Positions 60,672-64,000 of a DNA stretch of 64,000 nt are shown piece after piece. Both the position numbers and the translations under genes were made by a program. How positions within the stretch are numbered: the stretch's first letter is position 1; each line of letters starts with the position of its first letter. The notes beneath the pieces were generated by a model. The model did no database searches. It was given only the letters and a program-made list of their open reading frames with translations, and was not told the DNA's origin. This DNA is from Sulfuritalea sp. (GTDB lineage Bacteria; Pseudomonadota; Gammaproteobacteria; Burkholderiales; Rhodocyclaceae), in NCBI GenBank assembly GCA_016716965.1, contig JADJUP010000003.1, positions 124,001 to 188,000 on the forward strand, in the 5' to 3' direction.

Positions 60672-61088
60672 GTGACCCAAGCCCGAGCCAACTGGTCGCC
60701 GGCCATCGAAACCGGCCTGCCCGCCATCGACGCCCAGCACAAGGCCCTGTTCGACATGGCCGCATCCTTCCGCGGCGAAGGCGACCAGATCCGCGTCATG
60801 AAAACCCTGTCCATGCTCAGCGAGTACGCCAACACGCACCTGCGCGACGAGGAAGCCATGCTCGCCGCCATCGCCTACCCGAAGCTGGCCGAGCACCGCC
60901 TGCTGCACCAGCAATTCCGCCGCATGCTGCGCGACCTGCTCGACGCTTCGCGCAAGCTGACGCTCGACGAAATCGCCGACCGCATCGAAGACCTGATCAA
61001 CGGCTGGTTCTACCAGCACATCCTGACCGCCGACGCCGAGTATGTCGACGCGGTGAAGGCCTCGCGGACGGCGCCCGGGACGGCGTGA
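60672..61088 (+). CDS. bacteriohemerythrin
   Basis: The 138-residue four-helix protein has the diiron-site pattern of hemerythrins: IDAQHKALFD, HLRDEEAML, HRLLHQQF and FYQHILTADAEY. It binds oxygen and could buffer or deliver it, useful beside nitrogenase. Start is GTG with a GGAGAG ribosome site. Confidence 0.93.
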   Translation: MTQARANWSPAIETGLPAIDAQHKALFDMAASFRGEGDQIRVMKTLSMLSEYANTHLRDEEAMLAAIAYPKLAEHRLLHQQFRRMLRDLLDASRKLTLDEIADRIEDLINGWFYQHILTADAEYVDAVKASRTAPGTA

Positions 61089-61333
61089 GAGACGGGTAGA
61101 TCGCTGGAGTGGCTGGCGAGGAGACAGCTTGCCGGCCTTAGGTTGAGCTCCACATAGGGCCGACTTCCTGCCCGATCGCCGCCGTATCACCCGCGCCGAC
61201 TTTCGGGGCATTGATGGGCAAGAGCTTGGGCGAGACATCGGGCGTGCGCGCCGCCCGAACTTGCCCCTATCCCGTTCAACCGCGACGATCCGAAATCGTC
61301 GCCCGGCCCGCATCAAAAAAGTCGGCGTTGGCG
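61089..61333. other. intergenic region with two inverted repeat copies
   Basis: The 245-base stretch between convergent hemerythrin and draG has no supported gene. It holds repeat copies 13 and 14 in opposite orientation about 113 bases apart and a hairpin CGACGAT, five bases, ATCGTCG near 61283. Confidence 0.65.
61180..61203 (-). repeat. dispersed 25-bp repeat, copy 13
   Basis: On the minus strand: AAAGTCGGCG, CGGGTGAT, ACGGCG. It is inverted relative to copy 14. Confidence 0.82.

Positions 61334-61341
<8 letters not shown>
61317..61341 (+). repeat. dispersed 25-bp repeat, copy 14, forming the draG 3' end
   Basis: AAAAGTCGGCG, TTGGCGCT, ACGGCG. The draG stop codon (TAG read on the minus strand at 61334-61336) lies inside the repeat. 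Confidence 0.83.
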
Positions 61342-62245
<904 letters not shown>

Positions 62246-62304
62246 GTTTAAGGAGGAAAGGGATCAGCGCCTTGTGGTTTCGAGCGCAGCGAGCCGATCC
62301 GGAA

Positions 62305-62330
62305 CCCCCTGCGAGAGGGGCGAAGGGGGG
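62305..62330. repeat. G-rich hairpin element upstream of draG
   Basis: CCCCCTGCGAGAGGGG followed by CGAAGGGGGG, preceded at 62278-62293 by TTTCGAGCGCAGCGAG, the same 16 bases as before the hairpin at 48016. Confidence 0.5.
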
Positions 62331-62343
62331 CGGTTGTTCGAAT

Positions 62344-62371
62344 GCAAGTAAGGTTCATGAACCTTACTTGC
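62344..62371. terminator. 28-bp perfect palindrome spanning the FeSII stop
   Basis: GCAAGTAAGGTTCA followed directly by its reverse complement. It contains the stop codon of the FeSII gene. It could end that transcript or bind a dimeric protein. Confidence 0.7.
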
Positions 62372-62738
62372 TCGGATACTCGACCAGGATGTCCTCGTCG
62401 CGCACGATGTACTGGCAGGCCAGGCGCCATTCCGTCGGCGGCAGGTCGTCGACGTACATCTGGTCGATCTGCGCCTGCTTCACCTTGCCCAGGTCCTTGA
62501 GCACGGCGACTTCGCGCGCGTTGAGCGGGCCGCCCATGTGGCCGTACTTGTTGCTGCTGCTCTTGTCGACGCTGCTGACCTTGACCAGGCAGGTGCCGCA
62601 TTCGCCGTCGCCGCAGGAAAAGTCGATCGGGATGTGGTTGGCCTTGGCCAGTTCGAGGATGGTCTGGGTGTGGCTGCCGGCGACGGCATAAACGGTCTTG
62701 TCCTTGTGCAGCGGGCTGGAAAAAGTGACATTGGCCAT
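62364..62738 (-). CDS. FeSII (Shethna-type) protective 2Fe-2S protein
   Basis: The 124-residue 2Fe-2S protein aligns along its length with Azotobacter FeSII: VTFSSPLHKDKTVYAVAGSHTQTILELAKANHIPIDFSCGDGECGTCLVKV, the extended lid segment (REVAVLKDLGKV), and DLPPTEWRLACQYIVRDEDILVE. FeSII reversibly locks nitrogenase in an oxygen-protected complex. Cluster Cys are in SCGDGECGTC and RLACQ. It lies between a second ferredoxin and draG, supporting that role. Confidence 0.88.
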   Translation of the reverse strand: MANVTFSSPLHKDKTVYAVAGSHTQTILELAKANHIPIDFSCGDGECGTCLVKVSSVDKSSSNKYGHMGGPLNAREVAVLKDLGKVKQAQIDQMYVDDLPPTEWRLACQYIVRDEDILVEYPSK

Positions 62739-62798
62739 GATGGGCTCCTTGCTAGGTGGATTGGATGAAGCTGAATTGCGCTGGCGGCAGCGTCGTGG

Positions 62799-63086
62799 TC
62801 AGGTCGGCTTGACCACGATGCTGCCGCCCAAAATCTGGGCCTGACAGGCGAGGCGGTGGTGGCGAGGCGCGAGGTTGTCCTTCAGCACCTGGTCTTCCAG
62901 CACCGAGGGCGCGGCGAGGTTTTCGTGGCCGGAGACGATCTTCGTCAGGCAGGTACAGCACTCGCCCTCGCGGCAACCGTAAGTGATGCCGGCGCCGACC
63001 TTCTCCGATACCTCGATCAGGCGGGTGCCGGCCGGCACCGTGACGGTGACGCCGATGTCCTGGAATGTGACTTGTGCTTTTGGCAT
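62799..63086 (-). CDS. nif-associated 2Fe-2S ferredoxin
   Basis: The 95-residue ferredoxin has YGCREGECCTCLTKI and RLACQAQILGG, the four cluster Cys of plant-type 2Fe-2S proteins. It is probably an electron carrier of the nif island. It is shorter than the FeSII neighbour and lacks its lid segment. Confidence 0.9.
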   Translation of the reverse strand: MPKAQVTFQDIGVTVTVPAGTRLIEVSEKVGAGITYGCREGECCTCLTKIVSGHENLAAPSVLEDQVLKDNLAPRHHRLACQAQILGGSIVVKPT

Positions 63087-63122
63087 GAGATTGCTCCAGA
63101 GTTGTTCAACTGATAGTCACCT

Positions 63123-63263
63123 CCCCGCGAGGGGGCGAGGCGGGAATTCGCGACGCATGCGTCGCGCCGTCGCAGCCGGCTGGCTGTGCAAAGCCAGCCG
63201 TGGGCCGCGCAGCGGCCGGGAGGGGCGGGTGTCCATTCGCCCCGGCATCACGCAAGTGATGCC
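63123..63263. repeat. array of five perfect hairpins between fprA-type and ferredoxin genes
   Basis: In 141 bases: CCCC/GGGG near 63123-63134; an 18-bp palindrome CGCGACGCATGCGTCGCG at 63149-63166; CGGCTGGCT with AGCCAGCCG at 63177-63200; GGCCGC with GCGGCC at 63203-63217; GGCATCAC with GTGATGCC at 63244-63263. The last spans the stop codon of the flavoprotein gene. The first element (CCTCCCCGCGAGGGGGCGAGG) resembles the G-rich hairpins at 48016 and 62305. Confidence 0.75.
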
Positions 63264-64000
63264 ATGTCGATGACGCGGGCTTCGGCGCGGCCCAGCAGGT
63301 GCAGCGCGATATCGCGCCCCAGCGAGTGGCAGGCGGCGAACTCCTCCGGGGTCGGCGAAAGTTGCGCCTTGATGCCCTGCACCGGCACGCGCAGCTTGAG
63401 CCGGCGCAGGCGGTCCTCGATCATCGGCACCGCCTCGCCGCTCCAGCCGTAGGAGCCGAAGGCGGCGCCGAGCTTGCCCTTGACGTCGACCATGGTCAGC
63501 GAGGAGAGCAGGTCCCATACCGGCTTCACCGCGTCGCCGTTGATGGTCGGGCTGCCGATGATCAGGGCGTCGGCTTCCTCGATCAGGTCGACGAAGGGCT
63601 GCGGTTCGCTGCCTTCGATGTCGTAGAGCGAGACGCGCACGGCGCCGGTCGCGTCGTTGTCTCCGGCCGCCGTTTCGGCGCCGGCGGCGACGGCTTCGGC
63701 CATGCGCCGCGTGGCGCCGTAGGCCGAGATGTAGAAGATGGCCAGGGTTTTCACCTGGTTGCGGTGCAGGCCGCTGCCCGACAATGCGCGGTAGCGCCGC
63801 ACATAGTCGCGCGGGTCCTCGCGCAGCACCGGGCCGTGGGCCGGCAGGATCGCACGCAGCAGCAGGGGCTCGATCAGGTCCAGCGCGCTGCGCACGTGGG
63901 CGCGGAAGGGCCGCATGATGTGGGCGTAGTAGTAGTCGAAGGAAAAGCGGAAGTCGCCCACCGCGTCGTTGAACAGGCGCGTGTCGCAGTAGTGGCAGCC
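63248..64000 (-). CDS. FprA/flavorubredoxin-type flavo-diiron protein, C-terminal part
   Basis: The frame is open to the window edge, so the N-terminus is missing. Visible are the end of the metallo-beta-lactamase domain (GCHYCDTRLFNDAVGDF, YYYAHIMRPFRAHV, ILPAHGPVLR with a metal His) and a flavodoxin domain (LAIFYISAYGATRRMAEAVAAG, ALIIGSPTINGDAVKPVWDLL, GSYGWSGEAVPMI). Such A-type flavoproteins reduce oxygen or nitric oxide. Next to FeSII, hemerythrin and nif genes, oxygen scavenging is the likely role. Confidence 0.92.
   Translation of the reverse strand, partial: GCHYCDTRLFNDAVGDFRFSFDYYYAHIMRPFRAHVRSALDLIEPLLLRAILPAHGPVLREDPRDYVRRYRALSGSGLHRNQVKTLAIFYISAYGATRRMAEAVAAGAETAAGDNDATGAVRVSLYDIEGSEPQPFVDLIEEADALIIGSPTINGDAVKPVWDLLSSLTMVDVKGKLGAAFGSYGWSGEAVPMIEDRLRRLKLRVPVQGIKAQLSPTPEEFAACHSLGRDIALHLLGRAEARVIDMASLA

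Noticed and set aside
62975..63005. The segment encoding EKVGAGITYG in the 95-residue ferredoxin resembles the dispersed repeat.
   Set aside because: Only the first ten or so bases agree and the residues are normal for 2Fe-2S ferredoxins before the first cluster Cys.

Overview
The window is GC-rich, gene-dense DNA from a nitrogen-fixing betaproteobacterium, most likely of the Rhodocyclales. This rests on family-level recognition of the proteins (tol-pal, ruv, ahcY with an SAH riboswitch, an Azotobacter-like nif gene order with draT/draG) and not on any database search. The first ~31 kb is core chromosome and the rest is a nitrogen-fixation and accessory region.

Layout. 1-5.2 kb, mostly + strand: rplY (partial), pth, ychF, a PAS membrane protein, thioredoxin, gluQ and a CoA-binding protein. 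5.2-20.8 kb, all on the - strand: a very long, largely translationally coupled run yebC - EamA transporter - ruvC - glycosyltransferase - ruvA - ruvB - HAD protein - methyltransferase - glycosyltransferase/methyltransferase fusion - ybgC - glycosyltransferase - ybgC remnant - tolQ - tolR - tolA - tolB - pal - cpoB - queE. Glycan-modification genes are thus woven between DNA-repair and cell-envelope genes. 20.9-27.4 kb, + strand: a HerA-like ATPase and a three-gene set of TonB receptor, periplasmic binding protein and a frameshifted hybrid kinase. 27.4-31.4 kb: metF, a holin-family protein, ahcY with an SAH riboswitch, initiator tRNA-Met, a small ORF and a flavin-binding-type oxidase.

31.5-53.7 kb is the nif region. 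On the - strand lie hesB/iscA-nifU-nifS, and nifE-nifN-nifX-rseC-DUF269-DUF683-fdxB-orf. On the + strand lie nifQ and modEABC for molybdenum, then a class III cyclase. On the - strand lie nifH-D-K-T-ferredoxin-nifY-orf-lrv-orf and a broken transglutaminase gene. draT diverges from nifH. Sigma-54 promoters and NifA upstream sites (TGT-N10-ACA, here always TGTCG-N6-CGACA) precede iscA/nifUS, nifE, nifQ and nifH, and a further site precedes a SIR2-like gene. 53.7-57.2 kb is a phosphite uptake and oxidation operon (ptxABCD). 57.4-64 kb holds the SIR2-like gene, an AAA ATPase, an unknown 308-residue protein, hemerythrin, draG, a FeSII (Shethna) protein, a second 2Fe-2S ferredoxin and an FprA-type flavoprotein that runs off the end. 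This last part looks like an oxygen-protection and nitrogenase-control island.

The main unexplained structure is a family of about 14 dispersed ~25-bp repeats (start AAAGTCGGCG, end ACGGCG) that occur both between genes and inside genes. They are open in all six frames. They sit in linkers or loops of TolA, RuvA, ModC, QueE, NifY and the HerA-like protein, and between the NifA site and the sigma-54 promoter of two nif operons. Other notable points are arrays of perfect hairpins, stop codons inside perfect palindromes, a partial ybgC duplication, and a cluster of about seven frameshifts between 44.6 and 47.5 kb.
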